64,000 bases of DNA, from positions 2,356,001-2,420,000 of the forward strand of contig NZ_CP045246.1 of NCBI RefSeq assembly GCF_035189165.1, read 5' to 3'. Positions 1 to 9,676 of this stretch are shown piece after piece; the stretch's first letter is position 1; every line of letters starts with the position of its first letter. The position numbers were made by a program, and so were the translations under genes. Source of the DNA: Arthrobacter sp. JZ12. GTDB lineage: Bacteria; Actinomycetota; Actinomycetes; Actinomycetales; Micrococcaceae. Below the pieces are notes generated by a model, which was not told where the DNA came from, made no database searches, and was given only the letters and a program-made list of their open reading frames with translations.

Positions 1-379
1 CCTGGGCCACTCCATGGTCGAAGGCCGAATCTCGGCCGGCGTTGTCGTCGGCAACGGCTCGGACATCGGTGGTGGTGCGTCCATCATGGGCACCCTCTCC
101 GGCGGCGGCAAGGAGCGCATCAGCATCGGCGAGCGCTGCCTGCTGAGCGCCCAGGCCGGCATCGGGATCTCCCTCGGCGATGACTGCGTTGTCGAAGCCG
201 GCCTCTACATCACCGCCGGAACCAAGGTCACCCTTCCGGACGGCTCCATCGTCAAGGCTGCAGAGCTGTCCGGCCAGTCCTCGGTGCTCTTCATCCGCAA
301 CTCCACCACCGGTGTCGTTGAGGCGCGACAGCGCACAGGTCAGGGTATCGAGCTGAACGCAGCCCTGCACGCCAACTAG
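1..379 (+). CDS. dapD: Tetrahydrodipicolinate N-succinyltransferase, C-terminal part (5' end outside window)
   Basis: The reading frame is open from the window edge. It encodes the C-terminal part of a left-handed beta-helix acyltransferase, with hexapeptide repeats such as [18 protein letters not shown] and a [14 protein letters not shown] segment typical of the actinobacterial DapD group. The enzyme transfers succinate from succinyl-CoA to tetrahydrodipicolinate in the succinylase branch of diaminopimelate and lysine synthesis. The partner aminotransferase dapC lies about 4.2 kb away on the other strand. The frame ends at TAG 377-379, and the next gene starts 9 bases later. The N-terminal part is missing only because of the window boundary. 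Confidence 0.92.
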   Translation, partial: LGHSMVEGRISAGVVVGNGSDIGGGASIMGTLSGGGKERISIGERCLLSAQAGIGISLGDDCVVEAGLYITAGTKVTLPDGSIVKAAELSGQSSVLFIRNSTTGVVEARQRTGQGIELNAALHAN

Positions 380-388
380 GGAACGGCT

Positions 389-1258
389 GTGCCAACGACG
401 AAAGCCAGGGAACGACGACGGCGGCGCCTCCGTACAGCGGGCGTGCTGCTTGCCCTGGCCACCGTCGTCGGCGGGGGCGGTTATTTGGCCCTGGTCCAAC
501 TCGACTCGTCCGAGGTCCTCGTGCGGGAGCGCTGCACCGCCGTCGTCGGGGAGGACACCTACGAGCTGCGGCCGGACCAGGCGGCCCATGCCTCGACCAT
601 CGCCGCAGTGGCAGTAACCCGCGGCCTGCCGGCACGGGCCGCCTCCATCGCGCTCGCTACTGCGGTGCAGGAGTCGGGGCTGCGCAATCTCGACTACGGA
701 GATATGGCGGGCCCCGATTCGCGGGGGCTTTTTCAGCAGCGCCCGTCACAGGGATGGGGCAGCGAGGAACAGGTTCAGGATCCGGTCTACGCTGCGGGTG
801 CTTTCTACGACGTGCTGGTCACCGTCCCGGACTATGAGTCAATGCCCATTACTGAGGCTGCGCAGCAGGTTCAGCGCAGCGCCTACCCTGATGCGTACGC
901 CGACCACGAACCGGAAGGCCGTGCCTTTGCATCGGCCCTTACTGGCCAGTCCCCGGCGTCGCTGAATTGCGTGCTGCGCGAGCCGGCAACCGCCGGCAAC
1001 CCGGAAGCCGTCACTGCGAGCTTCGCCGCCGCCTTCCCGGGACTGAGCGTGGAAAGCTCCGGCGGCGAAGTGGCTGCGAGCGCATCGGGATCGTACGGGT
1101 GGGCTGCGGCGCAGTGGGCAGTCGCCAACGCGCAGGGGCTGGGAATCACTTCGGTTTCCTACGCCGGGCTGCTCTGGGACCGAAGCGAGGGAGGTTGGAA
1201 CGCAGCCGAAACCGAAACCGGGCGCGTGCTCATTACCGTCGCCGCTCCCGCGGCCTAA
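389..1258 (+). CDS. Membrane-anchored lysozyme-like protein
   Basis: This 289-residue protein starts with GTG 9 bases after dapD, so co-transcription is likely. A very basic N-terminus (RERRRRRLR) precedes one hydrophobic segment at about residues 15-36, giving a signal anchor with an exported remainder. Around residues 85-140 the motifs AVQESGLRNLDYGD and SRGLFQQRPSQGWG match the lysozyme-like/transglycosylase fold of many actinobacterial secreted proteins, with Glu in QESG as the likely catalytic acid. Two cysteines lie in the outer part, near residues 49 and 196. The last 90 residues match nothing I recognise. Peptidoglycan cleavage is inferred from the fold only. In automatic annotation such proteins are sometimes called heavy metal transporters, which the sequence does not support. 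Confidence 0.75.
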   Translation: MPTTKARERRRRRLRTAGVLLALATVVGGGGYLALVQLDSSEVLVRERCTAVVGEDTYELRPDQAAHASTIAAVAVTRGLPARAASIALATAVQESGLRNLDYGDMAGPDSRGLFQQRPSQGWGSEEQVQDPVYAAGAFYDVLVTVPDYESMPITEAAQQVQRSAYPDAYADHEPEGRAFASALTGQSPASLNCVLREPATAGNPEAVTASFAAAFPGLSVESSGGEVAASASGSYGWAAAQWAVANAQGLGITSVSYAGLLWDRSEGGWNAAETETGRVLITVAAPAA

Positions 1259-1273
1259 CAGCTCCGGGCAGGT

Positions 1274-1885
1274 TCAGGCGATGAACTCGACGACGGGCTG
1301 AACGTAGCTTCGGAACGCCGCCTCGTCCAGTTGCAGGTCTTCGCTCGCGATCAGCATGTCAGGTTCCACGAACCAGGCACGCGGCTCGCTGAGGGGCAGC
1401 TCGATTACAACGAGCGAAAAGTGCCGGGCCGCCCTACCCAGTTCGAGCTCCCGCTCGCCCACGAGCTTCCCATAGTCCAGCTTGATGCCCTTCGACACCC
1501 GCTCCAGGTCCCGCTTGCGGCGAGCCTCCTCGGCCTCCTGGACCCAGGTCAGGGCCGTGCCGTAACGAGCGTGGGTGTAGCGCTGAAGAGCCGGCATGGC
1601 GTCGAGCTCCGGAAAATCGGGCGGAGTGGGAAGTGTTCCGTCCGCCCCGTTCGCCGCAACCAGTTCATACCACCAGGCCTCCCACTCGACCCGCAGCGCG
1701 GTCAGCCCGCCCACCGAGTGGACCGCCTGACGGGGATCAGCACAGTGAACCGGTGGCTTCAATGGCGAGACGGCGGGCGAGCCGATGACACCCAGCCCGG
1801 CACAATCCCGCAAATAGAGCGCGAAGCACATGGACAACGACGAGCGCACACTCACACTCCAGGAGGGCGCCTTGTCGACGTGCAT
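1274..1885 (-). CDS. Conserved hypothetical protein, 203 residues
   Basis: The protein has no signal peptide and no membrane segment. It is acidic, with Trp-rich and charged helices (VEWEAWWYELVAANG, TWVQEAEEARRKRDLERV), and looks soluble and cytoplasmic. I do not recognise the family. The start is uncertain: ATG 1885 has only a weak AGAGG some 15 bases upstream, and ATG 1831 (MCFALYLRD) is an alternative without a Shine-Dalgarno. The gene converges on the lysozyme-like gene, with 15 bases between their stop codons, and diverges from galE. Codon use matches its neighbours, supporting a real gene. Confidence 0.65.
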   Translation of the reverse strand: MHVDKAPSWSVSVRSSLSMCFALYLRDCAGLGVIGSPAVSPLKPPVHCADPRQAVHSVGGLTALRVEWEAWWYELVAANGADGTLPTPPDFPELDAMPALQRYTHARYGTALTWVQEAEEARRKRDLERVSKGIKLDYGKLVGERELELGRAARHFSLVVIELPLSEPRAWFVEPDMLIASEDLQLDEAAFRSYVQPVVEFIA

Positions 1886-2038
1886 ACGTGGTCCTGGCCT
1901 CTCTCCCGGACTCGTGACCGGCGGCCCGGCCGGTCACTTCCGGGCGTGATTCCTCAAGGGTAGACCGATAGGCCTGTGTGCTCCAGAGGTGAATGCAACG
2001 GTGGTCGGACTTACTTCGGGACAACTTCGGGCTGTCAC

Positions 2039-2044
2039 TAGACT
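2039..2044 (+). promoter_or_regulatory. -10 hexamer of galE (leaderless start)
   Basis: TAGACT lies 7 bases before the galE ATG at 2052, and there is no Shine-Dalgarno. Transcription should begin at or next to the ATG. A direct repeat ACTTCGGG-ACA-ACTTCGGG (2013-2031) sits just upstream, in the -35 area. Confidence 0.6.
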
Positions 2045-2051
2045 TGGAAGC

Positions 2052-3065
2052 ATGAAGATACTCGTCACCGGCGGAAGCGGTTACATCGGCTCACACACAA
2101 CACTGGCGCTGCTTGAGGCCGGCCACGATGTTGTTGTAGTGGACAACCTGTACAACTCCAGCGAGACAGCGCTTCGGCGGGTGGAGGAACTGGCGGGGCG
2201 AGAGCTCACCTTCCACAAGGTCGACCTTCTCGATGAACACGCTCTGGACGCAGTATTCGAGGCAGACTCCGTAGACGCCGTCATTCACTTCGCGGGCCTG
2301 AAGGCCGTGGGCGAATCCGTAGAGAAGCCGCTGTTCTACTACCACAACAATGTCGGCGGCACCCTGAACCTGCTGCGCACCATGGACCGCCATAACGTGC
2401 GCACCCTCGTCTTCAGTTCGTCGGCCACGGTTTACGGTGCCTCTGAGGAGGTGCCCCTCATCGAGAAGATGCCGCTGGACGCCACCAACCCCTATGGCCG
2501 CACCAAGGAGCAGATCGAGGACATCCTGAGCGACGTCGGCGCTTCAGACGGTCGGTGGAACATCGCCCTGCTGCGTTACTTCAACCCGGTCGGCGCACAC
2601 GAATCGGGCCGGATCGGCGAAGACCCCACCGGCATCCCCAACAACCTTCTCCCGTTCGTCGCGCAGGTGGCAGTCGGCCGCCGCGAGAAGGTGATGGTAT
2701 TCGGGAACGACTACCCCACTCCGGACGGCACCGGCATCCGCGACTACATCCACGTGGTGGACCTGGCCGACGGACACGTGGCCGCGCTGAACTTCCTCAC
2801 CACCCACCCCGGCGTGCACCGCTGGAATCTCGGTACGGGCAACGGTTCCTCGGTCCTTGAGGTACTCGCCGCCTTCTCGAAGGCGGTCGGACGGGAAATC
2901 CCCTACGAATTCGCACCGCGACGCCCGGGAGACGCAGCCGTCAGCTACGCGGATCCGTCCTCAGCCCTGGCCGACCTGGGCTGGTCGGCGCACCGCAACC
3001 TCGACACCATGTGCGAAGACCACTGGCGCTGGCAGAAGAACAACCCCCAGGGCTACGCTTCCTGA
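2052..3065 (+). CDS. galE: UDP-glucose 4-epimerase
   Basis: This 337-residue protein interconverts UDP-glucose and UDP-galactose, using bound NAD. It is an extended short-chain dehydrogenase. The Rossmann motif GGSGYIGSH is at residues 7-15, the catalytic Tyr/Lys pair is in NPYGRTK, and the serine region is SSSATVYG. Length is normal for the family. ATG 2052 is preferred over the in-frame ATG at 1989 because MKILVTGGSGYIG is the usual N-terminus and a TAGACT -10 box lies 7 bases before it. It is a single-gene unit closed by a strong hairpin. The window also contains galU, which makes its substrate UDP-glucose. Confidence 0.95.
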   Translation: MKILVTGGSGYIGSHTTLALLEAGHDVVVVDNLYNSSETALRRVEELAGRELTFHKVDLLDEHALDAVFEADSVDAVIHFAGLKAVGESVEKPLFYYHNNVGGTLNLLRTMDRHNVRTLVFSSSATVYGASEEVPLIEKMPLDATNPYGRTKEQIEDILSDVGASDGRWNIALLRYFNPVGAHESGRIGEDPTGIPNNLLPFVAQVAVGRREKVMVFGNDYPTPDGTGIRDYIHVVDLADGHVAALNFLTTHPGVHRWNLGTGNGSSVLEVLAAFSKAVGREIPYEFAPRRPGDAAVSYADPSSALADLGWSAHRNLDTMCEDHWRWQKNNPQGYAS

Positions 3066-3090
3066 CCGCGGCAGCGGAACTTCCAGGATT

Positions 3091-3139
3091 ACGACGACGG
3101 ACGGTCACCTTCACGGGGAAGGTGACCGTCCGTCGTCGT
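3091..3139. terminator. Bidirectional terminator between galE and gltA
   Basis: Perfect 21-bp inverted repeat: left arm 3091-3111, right arm 3119-3139, loop of 7. It lies between the convergent galE and gltA stop codons. There is no long U tract, as is common in GC-rich actinobacteria. Confidence 0.8.
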
Positions 3140-3164
3140 ACTGGGGTTACTTGACCGACGCGGG

Positions 3165-4448
<1,284 letters not shown>

Positions 4449-4591
4449 TGACTCTCCTTGTGGAGTTTGAGTGAAAGCATGCGTGTGGGCTAGACAACAT
4501 AGTCAGCTAAAACGCTACCGGCAGGAACGCCCGGAGCACTAATTGAGAGACCCGTCGTTGTGCAATAGCAACACGGGCACCGGAGCGGACC

Positions 4592-5731
4592 TCAGCGGGA
4601 GAGCCGTGCTGCGGCTGCGGCCACCCGTTCATCGGACCCGGTCAGTGCGACCCTGACGTACCCGTTGCCCGCATCGCCGTAGAACGTTCCGGGTCCAACG
4701 ATGATCCCGAGCTCTGCGAACCGCTTCACAGTGAGCCAGGTGTCCTCCCCCGCCGTCGCCCACAGGTACAGTCCGGCGTCGGAATCCCTAATGGTTAGGC
4801 CGAACGACTGCAGGGCAGGAATAAGCTGCTCCCGCCGCGAGCGGTACAGGTCCTTCTGTGCGGCGACGTGGGAGTCGTCGCCGAGGGCGACGCGCATGGC
4901 TTCCTGCACGGGATACGGAACGATCATGCCCGCGTGCTTGCGGGAGTTGATGAGGTTCGGGAGCACACCGGCATCGCCGGCGACGAACGCCGCACGGTAG
5001 CCCGCCAGGTTCGACTGCTTGCTCAGCGAGTAAACGGAGAGCAGCAGCTCGTGGCTTCCACCGCTGACCCGCTCGTCAAGGATGCTGGGAACCGCCTCAC
5101 CGCCGCGCGCCGGATCCCAGGCGCCCCAGCCGAGTTCGGCGTAACACTCGTCGGAGGCCACCATTGCGCCGAGCCCGCGGGCGTCGTCGACAATTGCCCG
5201 GAGGGCCGCCGCGTCCTGCACCGCCCCGGTGGGATTGGAGGGCGAGTTGACCCAGACGAGGCGCACCTTCGCGCGCGTGGCCGGATCCAGCTCGGCTAGT
5301 GAGTCCGCTGCTACGGGAGTGGCACCGGCGAAGTGGGCCCCCATGTCATACGTGGGGTACGCAACGGTGGGGCGCACGACGACGTCGCCCGCTCCCAGCC
5401 CCAGGAGCGTGGGCAGCCAGGCAACCAGTTCCTTCGAACCGACGGTGGGCATGATGGCATCGGGGTCGAGCCCGCGCACCTGGCGGCGGCGGGCGAACCA
5501 GCTGCTGATCGCCTGGCGCAGCTCCACGGTTCCGTGGGTGGTGGGATAGCCCGGCGCGTTGGACGCGCCCCGAAGCGCCTTCTGCACAATCTCCGGCGTG
5601 GGATCAACCGGCGTACCGATGGAGAGGTTGACCGCGCCGTCAGGATGCTGCTGCGCCTCCTGGACGTAGGGAGCCATGGCGTCCCAGGGATAGTCCGGAA
5701 GGTTGAGCCCGAAAGCCTTGTTCGACGTCAC
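4592..5731 (-). CDS. dapC: Succinyldiaminopimelate transaminase
   Basis: A fold-type I PLP aminotransferase of 379 residues. The PLP lysine is Lys238 in SLSKQSNLAGYR, and the substrate-site motif NSPSNPTG is near residue 162. The combination with an upstream ferredoxin and the N-terminus LPDYPWDAMAPY is typical of actinobacterial DapC, which converts N-succinyl-2-amino-6-ketopimelate to N-succinyl-LL-DAP. It starts 7 bases after fdxA and is surely in the same operon. With dapD at the window start, it shows the succinylase DAP route. Confidence 0.9.
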   Translation of the reverse strand: MTSNKAFGLNLPDYPWDAMAPYVQEAQQHPDGAVNLSIGTPVDPTPEIVQKALRGASNAPGYPTTHGTVELRQAISSWFARRRQVRGLDPDAIMPTVGSKELVAWLPTLLGLGAGDVVVRPTVAYPTYDMGAHFAGATPVAADSLAELDPATRAKVRLVWVNSPSNPTGAVQDAAALRAIVDDARGLGAMVASDECYAELGWGAWDPARGGEAVPSILDERVSGGSHELLLSVYSLSKQSNLAGYRAAFVAGDAGVLPNLINSRKHAGMIVPYPVQEAMRVALGDDSHVAAQKDLYRSRREQLIPALQSFGLTIRDSDAGLYLWATAGEDTWLTVKRFAELGIIVGPGTFYGDAGNGYVRVALTGSDERVAAAAARLSR

Positions 5732-5738
5732 GCTGTGA

Positions 5739-6065
5739 TCAGGCCTCTTGGTTCTGCGGCGGAAGCGCGGCGATCATCGGGTGGTCCTTCCCGGTGTTCC
5801 CGAGCTTTGCTGCCCCGCCCGGGGAGCCGAGATCGTCGAAGAATTCGACATTGGCCTTGTAGTAGTCGGCCCACTCCTCCGGAGTGTCGTCCTCGTAGTA
5901 GATTGCCTCAACCGGGCAAACGGGCTCGCACGCTCCGCAGTCCACGCACTCATCCGGGTGGATGTACAAGGAGCGTTCGCCTTCATAGATGCAGTCGACC
6001 GGGCATTCCTCGATGCAGGCCTTGTCTTTCACATCCACGCACGGCTGTGCGATTACGTAGGTCAC
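5739..6065 (-). CDS. fdxA: Ferredoxin with one 3Fe-4S and one 4Fe-4S site
   Basis: A 108-residue ferredoxin. The N-terminal cysteines (QPCVDVKDKACIEECPVDC) and the second set CVDCGACEPVCPVEA fit the seven-iron FdxA type of actinobacteria. GTG 6065 is chosen because VTYVIAQPC is the usual N-terminus and GGGAAGG lies upstream; an earlier ATG at 6149 would add an unrelated 28-residue extension. It is the first gene of an fdxA-dapC unit, a pairing conserved in actinobacteria. It is likely a soluble electron carrier; its partner enzyme cannot be read from the sequence. Confidence 0.92.
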   Translation of the reverse strand: MTYVIAQPCVDVKDKACIEECPVDCIYEGERSLYIHPDECVDCGACEPVCPVEAIYYEDDTPEEWADYYKANVEFFDDLGSPGGAAKLGNTGKDHPMIAALPPQNQEA

Positions 6066-6173
6066 TTCCCACGCCTTCCCTAGGATCCGGTTGCCGCTCT
6101 CGGCTTTGTCGCTGTTCCAGCTTAACGCAACGGCAGGATGGAACAGCATCAGCCCGCACGCCCCGTAACACCG

Positions 6174-6179
6174 TAATAT
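6174..6179 (+). promoter_or_regulatory. -10 hexamer TAATAT, leaderless start at 6188
   Basis: TAATAT ends 8 bases before the ATG at 6188. No Shine-Dalgarno is present. The region is shared with the divergent fdxA promoter. Confidence 0.5.
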
Positions 6180-6187
6180 GGCACGCT

Positions 6188-6436
6188 ATGCACATGACCA
6201 CCCCGGCTGCGGCACTACTGATGGAGATACCGCTGGGAACCCGGGTGGTGGTCCGGTACAGGATCGACGGCGGCCTTACCGACGCACTCGGCGAGCTCTC
6301 GGCGAGGGACAGCGCGACCTGCACGGTGTCCGGAAGGCGAGGCGACGTCGTCGTTCCGCTGGAGAAAGTGACCGCCGCCAAGCCGGTTCCGCCGCCTCCG
6401 CCCCGGCGTGCACCGCGTCGCGCAGCCGGCAACTGA
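6188..6436 (+). CDS. Small beta-rich protein, 82 residues, next to fdxA
   Basis: A short protein beginning MHMTTPAAALLMEIPLGTRVVVRYR. Its core, rich in beta-strand residues (VVVRYRIDGGLTDALGEL, TCTVSGRRGDVVVPLEKV), resembles the SH3-like N-terminal domain fused to some actinobacterial GNAT acetyltransferases and sometimes labelled ferrous iron transport protein A. Here it stands alone and ends in a proline/arginine-rich tail (PVPPPPPRRAPRR). Divergent placement from fdxA is common in this group. Function is unknown. ATG 6194 is an alternative start. Confidence 0.65.
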   Translation: MHMTTPAAALLMEIPLGTRVVVRYRIDGGLTDALGELSARDSATCTVSGRRGDVVVPLEKVTAAKPVPPPPPRRAPRRAAGN

Positions 6437-6462
6437 AGCCCCGTGCGCCCTAGCCTCCCACG

Positions 6463-6482
6463 CGATTGACTAAAATCAATCG
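6463..6482. promoter_or_regulatory. Palindromic operator candidate
   Basis: Perfect 7-bp inverted repeat CGATTGA-N6-TCAATCG. It lies across the expected -35 region of the next gene, a helix-turn-helix regulator with a -10 box at 6500-6505, so autoregulation is the simplest reading. Confidence 0.5.
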
Positions 6483-6499
6483 GTGAGTGCGTGCTGACG

Positions 6500-6505
6500 T
6501 ATGCT
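6500..6505 (+). promoter_or_regulatory. -10 hexamer TATGCT of the regulator gene
   Basis: TATGCT lies 7 bases before ATG 6513, the preferred start. It overlaps the in-frame upstream ATG at 6501, which is therefore unlikely to be used. Confidence 0.5.
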
Positions 6506-6512
6506 GTTGATT

Positions 6513-7007
6513 ATGGGAACAGATGAGGATGTCCAGGCACGCGGCCGGGCGCTGAGCTCCCCCGTCCGGCTGAGGATCCTCCGGCTGTGCCTGCACAAGG
6601 CGCGCACCAACAAGGAGATCGCCGAGGTGCTGGATCTGAACCCGGCCACCTCGCTGCACCACGTTCGAACCCTGCTCTCGACTGGCTTCCTGCGCGCTGA
6701 GGAGCCGCGGACCGGCAACCGTGGCGCCAAGGAAATCCCCTACCGGGCAACAGGTCTCTCCTGGGGAAGCCGCATGCCCAACGCTGCGCCCGTCCTAGTT
6801 GAGACGTTCCTGCAGGAGATTGAGGGCCTTCGTCCATCGGAGATTGACGTCTGGCGGCTTGGCGTCCGGCTCAACGACGCACACCGCGCGGAGATGATGG
6901 ACAAGATCCGGGCAATCTTCGAGGAGTACGCCCACCGGGAATCGGACGAGGACGGCACCGCGACCTCAATCATGCTGGCCCACCATCTAGACCGCACCGC
7001 GGACTAG
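6513..7007 (+). CDS. Winged-helix transcriptional regulator (ArsR-like)
   Basis: A 164-residue DNA-binding protein. Residues about 10-75 form a winged helix: LSSPVRLRILRLCLH, then the recognition region NKEIAEVLDLNPATSLHHVRTL and a wing with GNRGAKEIPYRAT. The C-terminal half is helical and acidic and is likely a dimerisation or ligand domain. No metal-binding CxC pair of classical ArsR sensors is seen, so the effector is unknown. A palindrome over its own promoter (6463-6482) suggests autoregulation. ATG 6513 follows a TATGCT box by 7 bases. It converges on the membrane protein gene downstream. Confidence 0.8.
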   Translation: MGTDEDVQARGRALSSPVRLRILRLCLHKARTNKEIAEVLDLNPATSLHHVRTLLSTGFLRAEEPRTGNRGAKEIPYRATGLSWGSRMPNAAPVLVETFLQEIEGLRPSEIDVWRLGVRLNDAHRAEMMDKIRAIFEEYAHRESDEDGTATSIMLAHHLDRTAD

Positions 7008-7019
7008 CTTTTCTGCTGC

Positions 7020-7562
7020 CTAGTCCAGGTCGCGTCTTTGGCTACCTGGCCCTGAAGGTCGCGCTGACTGGCGCAGGACGCGCCACGACACCGCAACGGC
7101 CGCCACGGTCCCTACCGCGAGGCCAACCACCCACACGGTTCCAGCCACCGCCACGGGTGGGGCAACTCCGTTCACTTCGACTCCCGCTGCGATGAAACCG
7201 CCCGCGCCCATCGACGCAGCGACGCCCACCAGCACGTACGCGACCACGCCGGTCAGCGCAGCCACCAGGACATTACGCGCCCACAGCGCAACGTACACCG
7301 CAACACAGACCGCGAGGACGACGGCGGCCACCGCACCGATGGGCAGCGCCGCATCGCGCACATGCCAGATGTGCCCGTGCAGGGCGGTTCCCAGCGCCGC
7401 TGTTCCAACTCCGCCGGCAAGTGCGGCGGCTACAGCCTTGGTGCGCCTGGGCGCGGGTTCCGTACCGGAACCGGCGGGAGGGACGACGACGGCGGCAGCA
7501 CCGTCGTCGTCGTTCCCGTCCTTAAGACTGCGGTTGCCCGCGTCGTCAGCCGCGGCCGGCAC
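7020..7562 (-). CDS. Four-helix integral membrane protein, unknown function
   Basis: A 180-residue protein. An N-terminal polar part of about 40 residues is followed by four hydrophobic segments (near residues 43-62, 72-92, 97-117 and 134-160) and a short basic tail. It starts 13 bases downstream of typA, so it is probably the second gene of the typA operon. Small multi-spanning proteins after typA occur in related genomes, but I know of no assigned role. Low-complexity GDDDG and proline-rich stretches mark the cytoplasmic N-terminus. Confidence 0.65.
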   Translation of the reverse strand: MPAAADDAGNRSLKDGNDDDGAAAVVVPPAGSGTEPAPRRTKAVAAALAGGVGTAALGTALHGHIWHVRDAALPIGAVAAVVLAVCVAVYVALWARNVLVAALTGVVAYVLVGVAASMGAGGFIAAGVEVNGVAPPVAVAGTVWVVGLAVGTVAAVAVSWRVLRQSARPSGPGSQRRDLD

Positions 7563-7575
7563 GCGACCGTCCGCC

Positions 7576-9492
7576 CTACGCGCGGGCGCGGGAACGGGCG
7601 GCGCGCAGGCGCTCGTTGGCGTCCAGAATGACCTTACGGATGCGGATCGCCTCGGGGGTCACTTCAACGCACTCGTCCTCGCGGGCGAATTCGAGGGACT
7701 CCTCGAGGGTGAGCTTGCGCGGCGGGGTCAGGTTCTCGAAGCTGTCGGAGGAAGCCGCACGCATGTTGGTGAGCTTCTTTTCCTTGGTGATATTCACGTC
7801 CATGTCGTCGGCGCGCGAGTTCTCGCCGACAATCATGCCCTCGTAAACCTCTGAGGTGGGCTCCACGAAGAACGAGCCACGCTCCTGCAGGTTGATCATG
7901 GCGAACGGCGTGACCACTCCAGCGCGGTCGGCGATCATCGAGCCGTTGGTCCGGTACTCGATGTCTCCTGCCCACGGCTCGTAGCCCTCGGAGTAGGAGG
8001 AAGCGATGCCGGCTCCGCGGGTGTCCGTGAGGAAGCGGGTGCGGAAGCCGATAAGACCGCGGGCAGGAACGATGAACTCCATGCGCACCCAACCGGTTCC
8101 GTGGTTGGCCATGTTGGTCATGCGGCCCTTACGCGCAGCCATGAGCTGGGTTACGCCGCCGAGGTATTCCTCGGGCACGTCGATGGTCATGTGCTCCATC
8201 GGCTCGTGGACCTTGCCGTCGATCGTCTTCGTGACAACCTGGGGCTTTCCGACGGTGAGTTCGAAGCCCTCACGGCGCATCTGCTCAACGAGGATGGCCA
8301 GAGCCAGCTCACCACGGCCCTGCACCTCCCACGCATCCGGGCGGCTGGTCGGCAGCACGCGGAGCGACACGTTGCCGATTAGTTCCTTGTCCAGGCGGTC
8401 CTTCACCTGACGCGCCGTCACCTTCGCACCCTTGACCTTGCCGGCGAGCGGCGAGGTGTTGATGCCGATGGTGACGGAGATCGCGGGGTCGTCCACCGTG
8501 ATCAGCGGCAGCGGCTGCGGGTTCTCGACGTCCGTCAGCGTCTCACCGATCGTGATGTCCTCAATACCGGCCACCGCAACGATCTCACCGGGGCCGGCAG
8601 ACTCTGCCGGAACACGCTCAAGGGCCTTCGTGGCGAGCAGCTCGGTGATCTTGACGGTCTTGAGCTCGCCGTTCTGGCGTGCCCAGGCAACCTGCTGGCC
8701 CTTGCGGAGGGTGCCGTTAAAGATTCGCAGGAGAGCAAGGCGGCCGAGGAACGGGGAGGCGTCGAGGTTGGTGACGTGCGCCTGCAGGACACCCTCAGGG
8801 TCGTAGCTCGGGGCCGGAATGTGCTCGATGATCGTCTTGAACAGCGGCTCGAGGTTGTCGTTCGCGGGAACCTCGCCATCCGCCGGCTGTTCGAGCGAAG
8901 CGGCACCCGCGCGGGCTGCGGCGTAGACAACGGGCACGTTGAGCACGGAGTCCAGGTCCAGGTCGGGAACCTCGTCGGCGAGGTCCGATGCCAGGCCGAG
9001 CAGCAGGTCCATGGACTCGCTGACCACCTCGTCAATGCGGGAGTCAGGGCGGTCGGTCTTGTTGACCAGCAGTACCACGGGAAGCTTCGCGGCAAGGGCC
9101 TTGCGCAGCACGAAACGGGTCTGGGGAAGCGGCCCCTCGGATGCGTCTACGAGCAGGACGACGCCGTCAACCATGGACAGACCGCGCTCCACCTCGCCGC
9201 CGAAGTCGGCGTGGCCAGGGGTGTCGATGACGTTGATGGTAATGCGCTCACCGTTGGAGGACGGGCCCTCGTAGAACACGGTGGTGTTCTTCGCGAGGAT
9301 GGTGATGCCCTTTTCGCGCTCGAGGTCGCCGGAGTCCATGACCCGGTCTGCAACCTCGCCGTGCGCGGCGAAGGAGTTGGTCTGCTTCAGCATCGCGTCC
9401 ACGAGCGTTGTCTTGCCGTGGTCCACGTGGGCCACGATGGCAACGTTGCGGAGGTCGCTGCGGATTGCAGTGTTGCTCGTGGATACAGACAT
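7576..9492 (-). CDS. typA: Ribosome-associated GTPase TypA/BipA
   Basis: A 638-residue translational GTPase of the EF-G family. G1 is AHVDHGKTTLVD near residue 20, G2 is the GITI region, G3 is DTPGHADFGGEV and G4 is NKTDRPD. Elongation-factor domains II, III and V and the BipA-specific C-terminal domain follow (GRGELALAILVEQMRREGFE). BipA acts on the ribosome in stress adaptation and 50S assembly. Length is slightly above the usual 605-615 residues because of the C-terminal extension. The ATG is preceded by an AAGAAG purine stretch. The downstream membrane protein is probably co-transcribed. Confidence 0.95.
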   Translation of the reverse strand: MSVSTSNTAIRSDLRNVAIVAHVDHGKTTLVDAMLKQTNSFAAHGEVADRVMDSGDLEREKGITILAKNTTVFYEGPSSNGERITINVIDTPGHADFGGEVERGLSMVDGVVLLVDASEGPLPQTRFVLRKALAAKLPVVLLVNKTDRPDSRIDEVVSESMDLLLGLASDLADEVPDLDLDSVLNVPVVYAAARAGAASLEQPADGEVPANDNLEPLFKTIIEHIPAPSYDPEGVLQAHVTNLDASPFLGRLALLRIFNGTLRKGQQVAWARQNGELKTVKITELLATKALERVPAESAGPGEIVAVAGIEDITIGETLTDVENPQPLPLITVDDPAISVTIGINTSPLAGKVKGAKVTARQVKDRLDKELIGNVSLRVLPTSRPDAWEVQGRGELALAILVEQMRREGFELTVGKPQVVTKTIDGKVHEPMEHMTIDVPEEYLGGVTQLMAARKGRMTNMANHGTGWVRMEFIVPARGLIGFRTRFLTDTRGAGIASSYSEGYEPWAGDIEYRTNGSMIADRAGVVTPFAMINLQERGSFFVEPTSEVYEGMIVGENSRADDMDVNITKEKKLTNMRAASSDSFENLTPPRKLTLEESLEFAREDECVEVTPEAIRIRKVILDANERLRAARSRARA

Positions 9493-9613
9493 GCGTGATG
9501 ACTCGCTTCTTAAGATCAGGGAAAGGAAAAAGCGGGCGGCACAGCGCGCGCTGTTTCTATTCTAGGCGCTGGGCAAAAGATGGCCTAAACGGGCCTTCCT
9601 TCCCAGCACGCAA

Positions 9614-9659
9614 ACGACGGCGGTGCCGCCTTTTGAATCAAAGGCGGCACCGCCGTCGT
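9614..9659. terminator. Terminator after the ABC ATPase gene
   Basis: A 20-bp perfect stem, arms 9614-9633 and 9640-9659, with a 6-base loop. It lies just past the stop of the minus-strand ABC ATPase (9677) and before the typA start. The outer part of each arm is ACGACGG, as in the galE-gltA terminator. Confidence 0.75.
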
Positions 9660-9676
9660 ACTGGTGAAGAAGGGAA

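Noticed and set aside
1989..2051. Earlier in-frame ATG for galE
   Set aside because: The extra 21 residues precede the invariant MKILVTGGSGYIG start and include the promoter -10 box.
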